DNA of 9,436 nucleotides from an uncultured Mesorhizobium sp. (GCA_950071955.1 CATMOC010000108.1:1-9436); one strand, 5' to 3'. Counted from the first letter of the stretch, positions 1 through 6,012 are shown. The notes: generated by a model not told the origin, from the sequence alone. Made by a program: numbers and translations.

Positions 1-34
1 AGACGAATCCCGCCACTTCTGCCCGTGAAACGCG

Positions 35-1075
35 CTACAGTTCTCCCCGGACGATCGCCGCGCCGTCGGCCATGGCTTTCATCTTGCCGAAGGCGACTTC
101 GCGCGGCAGGTATTTGAGACCGCAGTCTGGCGCGATCACCACGCGCGCGGCATCGACGTGCGGCAGTGCACGGCGGATGCGCTCGGCGACCTTTTCCGGA
201 GTCTCGATCTCGTTTGTGGACAGGTCCAGCACGCCGAGGATGATCTTCTTGTCGGGAAGCGTCTCCAGAACCGAGGTGTCGAGGTTCGACTGCGCCGTCT
301 CGATCGACACCGCCTTGCAGGAGCACCCCGAAAGCTCCGGCAGGAAGGAATAGCCTTCCGGACGCGCATGGATGATCGCGGCGTAGCCGAAGCAGATGTG
401 CACGGCGGTCTCGCCCTCGATGCCTTCGAGCGCCCGGTTCAGGGCATCGAGACCGTACTTCCTGGCCGGCTCCGGCCGGGCCTGCATGTAGGGCTCGTCG
501 ATCTGCACGATGTCGGCGCCAGCCGCGAAGAGGTCGCGGATCTCTTCGTTGACGGCAGCGGCATAGTCCATCGCCATCTCGGCCGGGTCGGAATAGAAGT
601 CGTTCTGCGCCTGCTGCGACATTGTGAAGGGGCCGGGCACGGTGATCTTGATCGTGCGGTCGGTGTTGGCCCTGAGGAACTTCACGTCCTCGACCTCGAC
701 CGCGTGCATGCGCCTGATCTTGCCGACGACCCGCGGAACCGGGTTTGGATGACCCGAGCGGTCGAGCGCCGAACCAGGGTTGTCGATGTCCACACCCTCG
801 AGCGCGGTGGCGAAGCGGTTGGAATAGCTCTCGCGGCGCATTTCGCCGTCGGTGATGATGTCGAGACCGGCCATTTCCTGGTCGCGGATGGCCAGGCGGG
901 TGGCGTCGTTCTGCGCCTCTTCCAGATGTTCCGGCGCGACTCGCCAGAGTTCCTTCGCCCGGACCCGGGGCGGGAACCGACCCGCAAGCTTCGCGCGATC
1001 GATCAGCCATTCGGGCTGGGCGTATGAACCGACGAGAGAGGTCGGCAAAAGCGGCAGTGCGTTGGGCAAGTACAT
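35..1075 (-). CDS. MetE C-terminal-domain-like zinc methyl/alkyltransferase
   Basis: The 346-residue protein matches the C-terminal half of cobalamin-independent methionine synthase (Meth_synt_2 family, TIM barrel) with no N-terminal MetE domain. The expected zinc ligands are all visible: H226 and C228 (VHICFGY), E259 (SIETAQ) and C318 (APDCGL). The substrate loop VQIDEP has D193 and E194. The protein should therefore be a cytoplasmic enzyme moving a methyl or alkyl group to or from a zinc-activated thiol. Full MetE is about 750 residues; stand-alone cores like this include archaeal methionine synthases, epoxyalkane:coenzyme M transferase and many uncharacterised proteins, so the substrate is open. 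It is the last gene of the minus block, 140 bases after the LigA-like gene. A GGAGG lies only 2 bases before the ATG; a TTG at 1069 would sit 8 bases after it and may be the true start. Family is certain; calling it methionine synthase would overreach. Confidence 0.9.
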   Translation of the reverse strand: MYLPNALPLLPTSLVGSYAQPEWLIDRAKLAGRFPPRVRAKELWRVAPEHLEEAQNDATRLAIRDQEMAGLDIITDGEMRRESYSNRFATALEGVDIDNPGSALDRSGHPNPVPRVVGKIRRMHAVEVEDVKFLRANTDRTIKITVPGPFTMSQQAQNDFYSDPAEMAMDYAAAVNEEIRDLFAAGADIVQIDEPYMQARPEPARKYGLDALNRALEGIEGETAVHICFGYAAIIHARPEGYSFLPELSGCSCKAVSIETAQSNLDTSVLETLPDKKIILGVLDLSTNEIETPEKVAERIRRALPHVDAARVVIAPDCGLKYLPREVAFGKMKAMADGAAIVRGEL

Positions 1076-1093
1076 GTCCTCCAGTCAAAGAAT

Positions 1094-1118
1094 CCGGCGG
1101 CGCCCCCCGCGCCGCCGG
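1094..1118 (-). other. Perfect 10-bp GC hairpin upstream of the MetE-like gene
   Basis: The arms CCGGCGGCGC (1094-1103) and GCGCCGCCGG (1109-1118) are exact inverted complements around a five-base C loop (G on the minus-strand transcript). The hairpin ends 18 bases before the MetE-like ATG. It is followed on the minus strand by ATTCTTTGACT rather than a U tract, so it is not a canonical intrinsic terminator. It could weaken read-through, protect the 3' end of the upstream dioxygenase message or affect access to the ribosome site. The remainder of the 1076-1215 gap shows no clear gene or promoter, only a 5-bp inverted repeat AGAGC/GCTCT at 1187-1198. Confidence 0.55.
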
Positions 1119-1215
1119 CCGAGTCTACGCGCGGAAGAGATGCTTCGCTACGCCCGCAGCCTCGAAAATGTGGTCTCGGTTCGCCTAGAGCACGCTCTTC
1201 AGCTTCCCGCGCGGT

Positions 1216-1581
1216 TCAGGTCTCCACGGACGGATAGTCCCGACCGTTCCAGTGCTGAAGGCGCTGGGCGAAATGTCGCTGGAACGCCAGCGGCCCGTTC
1301 TCCTTCATGTACGGCTCGTCGTAGATGCCGATGAACAGCGTGAGATTGAGGAAGAAGTGCGCTCCCATCTCGAACAGCGCGACGAAATCGTGCTCCTCCA
1401 GTGCCTTGCGTTCCGCATCGGTAAAGCCGTGAACGGTGGACGCTTCCACGTCGTTCAGGCGGGGTCCGATCGACTGCTCCCAGGTGGCGACGAAATTCTT
1501 CGGATCCTCGGCATAGCGCTTGAGGAATTCCGGGTTGCGATCGACCTGGAAGAGGAACTTGTTGACGTAGTATTTGCTCAT
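1216..1581 (-). CDS. LigA-like small subunit of extradiol dioxygenase
   Basis: This 121-residue protein resembles the alpha subunit of protocatechuate 4,5-dioxygenase (LigA family), a small helical protein that caps the active site of the LigB catalytic subunit. Typical features are the N-terminal YYVNKFLFQVDRNPEF segment, a central TDAERKALEEHDFVALFEMGAH stretch (about residues 54-75) and a hydrophobic HFFLNLTLF segment near residue 80. The ATG overlaps the TGA of the LigB-like gene in an ATGA, and a GGAG lies 8 bases upstream, so the two are translationally coupled and probably made in equal amounts. Although its reading frame stays open far upstream inside the LigB-like gene, the ribosome site and family length fix the start here. 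Proteins of this type are sometimes labelled protocatechuate dioxygenase in databases; the substrate is not known. No sign of damage is visible. Confidence 0.85.
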   Translation of the reverse strand: MSKYYVNKFLFQVDRNPEFLKRYAEDPKNFVATWEQSIGPRLNDVEASTVHGFTDAERKALEEHDFVALFEMGAHFFLNLTLFIGIYDEPYMKENGPLAFQRHFAQRLQHWNGRDYPSVET

Positions 1582-2450
1582 GCCGTGAGCTCCAGGGGCT
1601 GCTTCTTCGGATACCAGGTGATGTAGGCTTCCATCGTGTGGAACAGGTCCAGATTGTCGACGTAGTCGGCCTTCTCCGGTCCGGCGATGCCCAGCATCAG
1701 GATGAAGTTGAGGAAGCCGTGGGTGGCGTTGCCGCTCTTGGACATGCTCTCGTGGGTGACGTTGGCCAGTATGGCATCCACGTCGCCGGCGCGCAGCCAT
1801 TCGATCGCCTGCCGGTCGAAGACGGGATCCGGCCCAGTCTCCATGAACTGCCGCGGCCCACCGAGTTCCAGGGACAGATGTCCCGTGCCGATCGCCGCGA
1901 CCCGCTTGTCGGAAGGATAATCGTCGATCGCCTTCCGGATGGCGCGGCCGAGATTGTAGAAGCGGCGTGGGCTCGGAAGCGGTGGGGGGAAGATGTTGGT
2001 GTAGATCGGCACGACCGGCAGGTCGTTGTCCGGCCGCACGGTGATGATCGGACAGATGATCGAATGGTCGATCTTCAGTTCGTTTGAGAAAGCGAGGTCG
2101 AATCCCTGGTCGAGGAGGCTCTGATGTATGAAGCGCGACATCGCCATGTCGCCTTCGAGAACGTATTTCGGAATGCCGAACTCGCGCTCCTCGTTCCAGA
2201 AGGTCGCATCGTACCTGTCGGCCTTGCCGATCAGGAACTGCGGGCAGTTGTCGAGGAAGATCTGGTGGAAATGGTCGGAGCCGACCATCACCAGGATGTC
2301 CGGCCGGGTCCGGGCGAGCGTCTCGCGATAGGACTCGACCTTGCGCTTCCATTCCGGCGCCTGCGGCATTTGCTGCTCGGGCGGCATGGTGGTCGCCTTG
2401 AGATAGAAGGGGTGATGGGTCGAAGCCAGAGTTGCAACAAGTTCAGCCAA
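1578..2450 (-). CDS. LigB-like class III extradiol dioxygenase family protein, variant active site
   Basis: The 290-residue protein has the fold signature of LigB, the catalytic subunit of protocatechuate 4,5-dioxygenase (Fe(II), ring cleavage next to a hydroxyl pair). Two iron-ligand histidines align well: H12 in STHHPF and H60 in GSDHFHQ. The segment IGTGHLSLELGGPR (188-200) is where LigB has GTGGMSH; the catalytic His position reads L194, with a His instead at 191. The third ligand, normally Glu in a GNxxxEL-type motif, reads G245 in GNATHGFLNF, preceded by H244. The protein could be an altered dioxygenase or a related non-dioxygenase enzyme. I chose the TTG start at 2450 because AAGGA lies 7-8 bases upstream and the family N-terminus begins there; the in-frame GTG at 2498 adds 16 charged residues without a clear ribosome site. 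It lies 123 bases downstream of the regulator gene, possibly in the same transcript. Confidence 0.85.
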   Translation of the reverse strand: MAELVATLASTHHPFYLKATTMPPEQQMPQAPEWKRKVESYRETLARTRPDILVMVGSDHFHQIFLDNCPQFLIGKADRYDATFWNEEREFGIPKYVLEGDMAMSRFIHQSLLDQGFDLAFSNELKIDHSIICPIITVRPDNDLPVVPIYTNIFPPPLPSPRRFYNLGRAIRKAIDDYPSDKRVAAIGTGHLSLELGGPRQFMETGPDPVFDRQAIEWLRAGDVDAILANVTHESMSKSGNATHGFLNFILMLGIAGPEKADYVDNLDLFHTMEAYITWYPKKQPLELTA

Positions 2451-2453
2451 AAC
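2443..2453 (-). promoter_or_regulatory. TTG start region of the LigB-like gene
   Basis: On the minus strand AAGGAT precedes GTT-TTG-GCT with normal Shine-Dalgarno spacing, supporting a TTG start at 2450. The upstream GTG at 2498 lacks a comparable site and sits next to a 5-bp inverted repeat (CTCCG/CGGAG, 2478-2492). The rest of the 2451-2573 gap shows no terminator and no convincing gene. Confidence 0.5.
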
Positions 2454-2573
2454 GGTATCCTTCGTCTTCTTTCCTCGCTCCGAATTCCGGAGTCTCACGT
2501 CGCCACATCTTGGCCTGCCGTCCGACCTGCGGCACGGCCGCGCCTCGTCTGGCAGACGCTGCTTCCATGTCGA

Positions 2574-3419
2574 TCAGTCCCCCATGACGGACAAGAGGAT
2601 CGGATAGCGCTGGATCATATGGCCGATGCGCGAAGCGATGGTCCGCAGCATCGGAAGGCGTTCGGCCACGAGCAGCTCCGGTGTCACCATCCCGGTGTAG
2701 CCCGAACTGTTGAGTGCGGCGACGGTGCGCCCGTCTGGCCCGCGGATCGGCACGGCAAGCGCGGTGATGCCGTAGTCGAGCTGATCGACCGTCGTGGCGT
2801 AGCCCGCATCGCGCACGGCTAGGATCTCGCGGTGGAGTTCAGCCGGATCGGTGATCGTCCGGGAGGTCAGTTCCTGCGGGCGCACCCGGTCGAAATAGGC
2901 TTCGAACGCGGCATTCGGCAGTCCGGCGAGCAGCACCCGCCCAAGAGAGGTCGCATAGGCCGGGTAGCGCGCGCCGATCACCGCCGCGGCGCGCCGCGCG
3001 CGCTGCACCGAATTGTGCGCGATGTAGATAACGTCCTCGCCTTCCAGCGTCGCGACGGACGACGCGTCGCCGAACTGCCGCACGATGTCGCGCAGGTCGG
3101 GCTGCAAGACCTCGTCGATGCGCGACGCGAAGTAGAAAGTCGATCCGAGTGTCATCACCTTCGGGCGAAGGTGGAACCGGCGGTTGTTCTGGCCGACGTA
3201 GCCAAGTGCCTGTAGCGTGATCAGGGAGCGCCGCGCCGCCGCGGGCGAGAGGCCGACGCGCCTCGCCACTTCGCTCAACGTCATCTCGGGATGAGCGGCA
3301 TCGAAGCTTTCGAGGATGGCTATCCCCTTTGCGAGGGCCTCGACGAACTCCGCCGGGCGTTCCGCGCCGGCGGTGCGGTCTTCGGCAGTCGCCATGACGA
3401 TGTCGCTTTGGCCCGTCAT
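2574..3419 (-). CDS. IclR-family transcriptional regulator, PcaR/PobR-like
   Basis: The 281-residue protein has an N-terminal winged helix-turn-helix (about residues 25-80), with FVEALAKGIAILESF and MTLSEVARRVGLSPAAARRS, the pattern of the PcaR/PcaU/PobR branch of the IclR family. The effector-binding domain follows (about 95-275), with the usual SLGRVLLAG and LDYGITALAVPI segments. Members of this branch sense protocatechuate, p-hydroxybenzoate or related acids and may activate or repress. It is divergent from the plus operon and on the same strand as the dioxygenase genes, so it probably controls both blocks; the palindrome at 3585-3599 is the best operator candidate. The ATG at 3419 has no Shine-Dalgarno but forms ATGA with the stop of a short leader ORF. 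The frame is closed upstream by a TGA at 3479 with no ATG, GTG or TTG between. A second ATG at 3395 is possible. Confidence 0.92.
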   Translation of the reverse strand: MTGQSDIVMATAEDRTAGAERPAEFVEALAKGIAILESFDAAHPEMTLSEVARRVGLSPAAARRSLITLQALGYVGQNNRRFHLRPKVMTLGSTFYFASRIDEVLQPDLRDIVRQFGDASSVATLEGEDVIYIAHNSVQRARRAAAVIGARYPAYATSLGRVLLAGLPNAAFEAYFDRVRPQELTSRTITDPAELHREILAVRDAGYATTVDQLDYGITALAVPIRGPDGRTVAALNSSGYTGMVTPELLVAERLPMLRTIASRIGHMIQRYPILLSVMGD

Positions 3420-3499
3420 CGGCGCGCCGAGCGAACAATCGACCAGGGAAGCGTCGGGCAGACTGCGACGGGACCCTCAATGTCTGAACAGCGCATCAT
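3416..3499 (-). CDS. 27-codon probable leader ORF coupled to the IclR regulator
   Basis: The reading frame opens with two consecutive ATG codons (3499 and 3496) behind a strong GGGAGGAG ribosome site, with GGAGG 5 or 8 bases upstream. It encodes 27 residues beginning MMRCSD and ending VRSARR, and its TGA overlaps the regulator ATG as ATGA. The regulator's own ATG has no ribosome site, so ribosomes ending this ORF probably restart there. The peptide resembles nothing I recognise, shows no signal sequence and no run of one amino acid that would suggest classical attenuation. The likely role is translational coupling that sets regulator level. It may simply be a short coupled cistron without a functional peptide. 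The strong initiation site and exact overlap are seen directly; the function is inference. Confidence 0.5.
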   Translation of the reverse strand: MMRCSDIEGPVAVCPTLPWSIVRSARR

Positions 3500-3506
3500 G
3501 CACTCC

Positions 3507-3518
3507 TCCCGATCGGGA
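3507..3518. repeat. 12-bp perfect palindrome over the leader ribosome site
   Basis: TCCCGATCGGGA is its own reverse complement and covers most of the ribosome site of the leader ORF on the minus strand. As RNA it could form only a weak four-pair stem with a GATC loop. It may be a second protein-binding site or chance in GC-rich DNA. Confidence 0.3.
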
Positions 3519-3537
3519 CCTAGCCTCACGTTTCACC

Positions 3538-3566
3538 TTGACGCTACGGTAAATCGCCTCTAGCTT
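3538..3566 (+). promoter_or_regulatory. Candidate promoter of the plus-strand operon
   Basis: TTGACG (3538-3543, preceded by C) and TAGCTT (3561-3566) are separated by 17 bases, a sigma70-type arrangement with a good -35 and a weak -10. Transcription would start near 3573, just before the palindrome at 3585-3599, so a regulator bound there could block it. This is a motif reading by eye. Confidence 0.4.
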
Positions 3567-3574
3567 TCCGGCAA
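3546..3574 (-). promoter_or_regulatory. Candidate promoter for the leader ORF and regulator
   Basis: On the minus strand TTGCCG (3574-3569) and TACCGT (3551-3546) are 17 bases apart and overlap the plus-strand candidate, giving face-to-face divergent promoters. A start near 3540 would leave about 40 untranslated bases before the leader ORF. The -10 match is weak. Confidence 0.28.
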
Positions 3575-3584
3575 GAGAAAAATA

Positions 3585-3599
3585 TTTCGCTATGCGAAA
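3585..3599. promoter_or_regulatory. Palindromic operator candidate for the IclR regulator
   Basis: TTTCGC-TAT-GCGAAA is a perfect 6-bp inverted repeat with a 3-base spacer, in an AT-rich patch of the divergent intergenic region, 15 bases before the first plus-strand gene. IclR-family proteins typically bind palindromes of about this size, so this is the most probable site for the adjacent regulator. It lies downstream of the candidate plus promoter, favouring repression there. I found no second copy in the intergenic region. Confidence 0.5.
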
Positions 3600-3614
3600 A
3601 CAATCGAGAGCCTG

Positions 3615-4430
3615 ATGCGGATAGGAAAACAGGACGGCGCCTTCACGGCCATCGCGACCTCCGACGCGCATTCCATCACCGTGCGTGGGCATGATCTGTG
3701 TGCCGACCTGATCGGCAAGACTGACTTCACCGACTATTTCTGGCTGCTGGTCATCGGCGAACGGCCGACTGAAACGCAGCGCGCCGTCACCAATGCCTGC
3801 CTGGTCGCGATCGCCGAGCACGGGCTGGTTCCGAGCGTCCAGGCGTCGCGTATGACGCTCGCCGCCGCACCCGAGGCCTGGCAGGGCGCCATGGCGGCGG
3901 GCCTGCTCGGCATGGGAAGCGTGGTGGCGGGAAGTTCCGAAATCGCCGGCCGCTACATCGTCGAGGTGCTGGAGGACAGCCGCAAGTCCGGCTCCGACCT
4001 GAAGGCTGCCGCGCGCAAGAGCCTGGAGGGACTGAAGGCGTCGCGTGCGAAAGTGCCGGGGCTCGGGCATCCGCAGCACAACACCGGCGATCCGCGCGCC
4101 AACGTGCTCCTCGCCTTCGCCGACGAGCGTGGCGTCTCGGGCGACCACGTCGCCTGCCTGCGTGCCATCGCCGGGGAAGCGCCCGGGATCATGAACCGGC
4201 CGCTGCCCATCAATGTTTCGGGCGCCATTCCGGCCCTGATGCTCGATGCTGGCTGGCCGATCGAGGCGATGAAGGGCATCCCGCTTCTGGCCCGAGCGGC
4301 GGGGCTCGTGGCGCATCTCTACGAGGAATCGCAGCGTTCGATCGGGTTCATCATGTCCCACAAGGCGGATCTGGCGATCGGCTACGACGGGCCCGCCGCC
4401 GGGCAGGACGCCGGGCGGAAGAGCGCGTGA
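3615..4430 (+). CDS. Citryl-CoA lyase-like protein (short citrate synthase fold)
   Basis: The 271-residue protein belongs to the citrate synthase superfamily at the length of stand-alone citryl-CoA lyase rather than citrate synthase (about 430 residues). It shows ITVRGHDLCADLIGK (21-35), equivalent to the citrate synthase YRGYDI region; GLGHPQH (149-155) with catalytic-type H152; DPRA (159-162); and INVSGAIPA (199-207) followed by ARAAGLVAHLYEE. Citryl-CoA lyase splits citryl-CoA to acetyl-CoA and oxaloacetate. Here the NVDG-type aspartate is replaced by S202, and no His of the PLHGG type is visible, so the true substrate or reaction may differ. It opens the operon, with a weak GAGAG ribosome site 4 bases before the ATG, and the CoA-transferase gene follows after 10 bases, suggesting that it acts on the CoA thioester made by that enzyme. 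Confidence 0.82.
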   Translation: MRIGKQDGAFTAIATSDAHSITVRGHDLCADLIGKTDFTDYFWLLVIGERPTETQRAVTNACLVAIAEHGLVPSVQASRMTLAAAPEAWQGAMAAGLLGMGSVVAGSSEIAGRYIVEVLEDSRKSGSDLKAAARKSLEGLKASRAKVPGLGHPQHNTGDPRANVLLAFADERGVSGDHVACLRAIAGEAPGIMNRPLPINVSGAIPALMLDAGWPIEAMKGIPLLARAAGLVAHLYEESQRSIGFIMSHKADLAIGYDGPAAGQDAGRKSA

Positions 4431-4440
4431 GGACGCCGCG

Positions 4441-5586
4441 ATGACGAAGATCCTCAAGGACGTCCGCGTCGTCGAGATGGGCACCTACATCACGGGGCCG
4501 GCCGCCGGCATGCACCTCGCCGATCTCGGCGCGGACGTCGTCAAGGTCGAGCGGCCGGAGACGGGCGATCCCTTCCGCGCCTTCAAGGGCGGTCTCTACT
4601 CGCCGCACTACCAGACCTACAATCGCAACAAGCGCTCGATCGCGCTCGACACCGGCAAGGCGGAGGATCTCGCCGTCTTCCACGACCTGATCGCGGGCTC
4701 GGACGTCTTCATCCAGAATTTTCGTCCCGGCGTCGCCGAGCGCCTGGGCGCCGGCCATGAGGAATTGCAGCGCATCAATCCGCGGCTGGTCTACTGCGCC
4801 ATCACCGGTTTCGGCCAGTCCGGCCCGGCGCGCGATAGGCCGGCTTTCGATACCGTCGCGCAGGCCGCCAGCGCCTATCTGCGCCTTCTCACGCCGCCGG
4901 CCAATCCGCGCGTCATCGGGCCGGCGATCGCCGACGCCGTCACCGGCCACTACGCCGCGCTCGGGATCGTCGCGGCCCTGCTGGAGCGGTCGAAGACGGG
5001 TAAGGGCCGCCGCCTCGACATCTCGATGCTGGAAGCGATGTGCCACTTCAATCTGGACAGCTTCACCCACTTCTTCTCGGTCGGAGAGGTGATGGGGCCG
5101 CTGAGCCGGCCGATGGTCTCGCAGTCCTACACCTTCGCCTGCTCCGACAGGAAGTGGATCGCCATCCACCTTTCCTCGCCGACGAAATTCTGGGAAGGCC
5201 TGATGGCTTCGATCGGCAGGACCGACCTTTTGACCGATCCCCGCTTCGCCGAGCGGCCTGACCGCATCCGGCACCAGCAGGAACTGATCGACATCATGAC
5301 GCCGATCTTCGCAACGAAGACACGAAGCGAGTGGTGCGACATCCTTCTGGCCAACGAGGTTCCGCATTCGCCGGCCTATGAATCCGACGAGGCGCTGGAG
5401 GACCCGCAGGCGAAACACCTGCAGATTGCGATCGAGGCCGAGCACCCGACCATGGGCGCCTTCAAGACGGTCCGTGCGCCCTACAGTTTCGACGGGCAGC
5501 CGGAACTCGACGTTCTGCCTCCTCCCACGCTGGACGAGCACGGGGCGGAGATCAGGGCGGAACTGGCGAGACGGAAAGCGGGCTGA
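4441..5586 (+). CDS. Class III CoA-transferase (CaiB/BaiF family)
   Basis: The 381-residue protein is a complete member of the formyl-CoA transferase/CaiB family, which moves CoA between carboxylic acids through aspartyl-CoA intermediates. It begins with the standard VRVVEMGTYITGPAAGMHLADLGADVVKVE block (8-37), continues with YNRNKRSIALD (60-70), FIQNFRPGVAERLG (90-103) and ITGFGQSGP (121-129), and has the catalytic-type D165 in IADAVTGHYAALG. The C-terminal part has the usual LAxxxVPxxP-like segment, here LANEVPHSPAYE. The ATG follows the upstream TGA by 10 bases, with a TGAGGA ribosome site over that stop, so expression is coupled to the lyase-like gene. It probably activates the pathway acid to its CoA ester for that lyase. 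Donor and acceptor cannot be told from sequence. Confidence 0.93.
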   Translation: MTKILKDVRVVEMGTYITGPAAGMHLADLGADVVKVERPETGDPFRAFKGGLYSPHYQTYNRNKRSIALDTGKAEDLAVFHDLIAGSDVFIQNFRPGVAERLGAGHEELQRINPRLVYCAITGFGQSGPARDRPAFDTVAQAASAYLRLLTPPANPRVIGPAIADAVTGHYAALGIVAALLERSKTGKGRRLDISMLEAMCHFNLDSFTHFFSVGEVMGPLSRPMVSQSYTFACSDRKWIAIHLSSPTKFWEGLMASIGRTDLLTDPRFAERPDRIRHQQELIDIMTPIFATKTRSEWCDILLANEVPHSPAYESDEALEDPQAKHLQIAIEAEHPTMGAFKTVRAPYSFDGQPELDVLPPPTLDEHGAEIRAELARRKAG

Positions 5587-5607
5587 GGCCGCCGCGGGGA
5601 GGACGAT

Positions 5608-5991
5608 ATGGGTTTGCCGGTCAAGGACGTGATGGCGGCGAGCAGCCGCATGCTGCAGAAGCAGCTCTATGCCATCTTCACCACGCCCGCCGGCGGCATC
5701 GAGCCGATTTTGGCCGGGATGGAGGAACACCTGGCCTTCCAGGTCTCGCTGGAGAAGGAAGGCATTCTCTATGCCGCAGGGCCGATGTGGTCCGACGACG
5801 AACAGACATGGGACGGAGACGGACTGGTCGTGGTGCGCGCCGGATCGCGCGCCGAGGCGGCTTCCATCGCCGAGCGCGACCCGATGCACAAGAGCGGCGC
5901 ACGCAGATTCACGGTGAGGCCGTGGATGATCAACGAGGGAACGGTGACGATCCGGCTCGACAGCTCGAGCCAGACCTTCTCCATCCTCTAG
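5608..5991 (+). CDS. YciI-like small protein (dimeric alpha-beta barrel)
   Basis: The 127-residue protein fits the YCII-related family, a ferredoxin-like dimeric fold shared with muconolactone isomerase. The two polar residues proposed as the active site are present: H41 in MEEHLAFQVSLEKEG and D91 in AERDPMHKSGARRFTVRPW. It is longer than the usual 95-100 residues, with about 15 extra residues at the N-terminus and a C-terminal tail TIRLDSSSQTFSIL. GGGGAGGA precedes the ATG by 4 bases, supporting the start. The gene lies 21 bases from both neighbours, in mid-operon. YciI-like proteins in catabolic operons are often suspected isomerases, hydrolases or dehalogenases, but few have a proven reaction. 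A step on a ring-cleavage or lactone intermediate is plausible but unproven. Confidence 0.82.
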   Translation: MGLPVKDVMAASSRMLQKQLYAIFTTPAGGIEPILAGMEEHLAFQVSLEKEGILYAAGPMWSDDEQTWDGDGLVVVRAGSRAEAASIAERDPMHKSGARRFTVRPWMINEGTVTIRLDSSSQTFSIL

Positions 5992-6012
5992 GTTTCAAGG
6001 GAGGAAAACGTC

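Noticed and set aside
158..1027. Plus-strand frame of 289 codons
   Set aside because: Antisense to the MetE-like gene with its conserved zinc ligands; no recognisable domain.
1582..2352. Upstream extension of the LigA-like frame through the LigB-like gene
   Set aside because: The extension lies out of frame inside a conserved gene and is low-complexity Arg/Pro-rich; ribosome site and family length put the start at 1581.
2478..2492. Inverted repeat CTCCG/CGGAG as a terminator after the regulator
   Set aside because: Only five base pairs and no T tract; too weak to call.
2443..2568. 41-codon minus-strand ORF between the regulator and the LigB-like gene, ending just after the TTG start
   Set aside because: No ribosome site before its ATG and no resemblance to a known protein; unlike the leader ORF at 3416-3499 it has no supporting signal beyond the overlap.
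3477..4484. Long minus-strand frame opposite the citryl-CoA-lyase-like gene
   Set aside because: Antisense shadow of a real gene in GC-rich DNA; rich in Arg, His, Gly and Asp, with no family resemblance. It also runs across the divergent promoter region.
4351..5889. 512-codon minus-strand open frame
   Set aside because: Opposite the CoA-transferase and YciI-like genes, both clearly recognisable; composition is that of a mirror frame of coding DNA.
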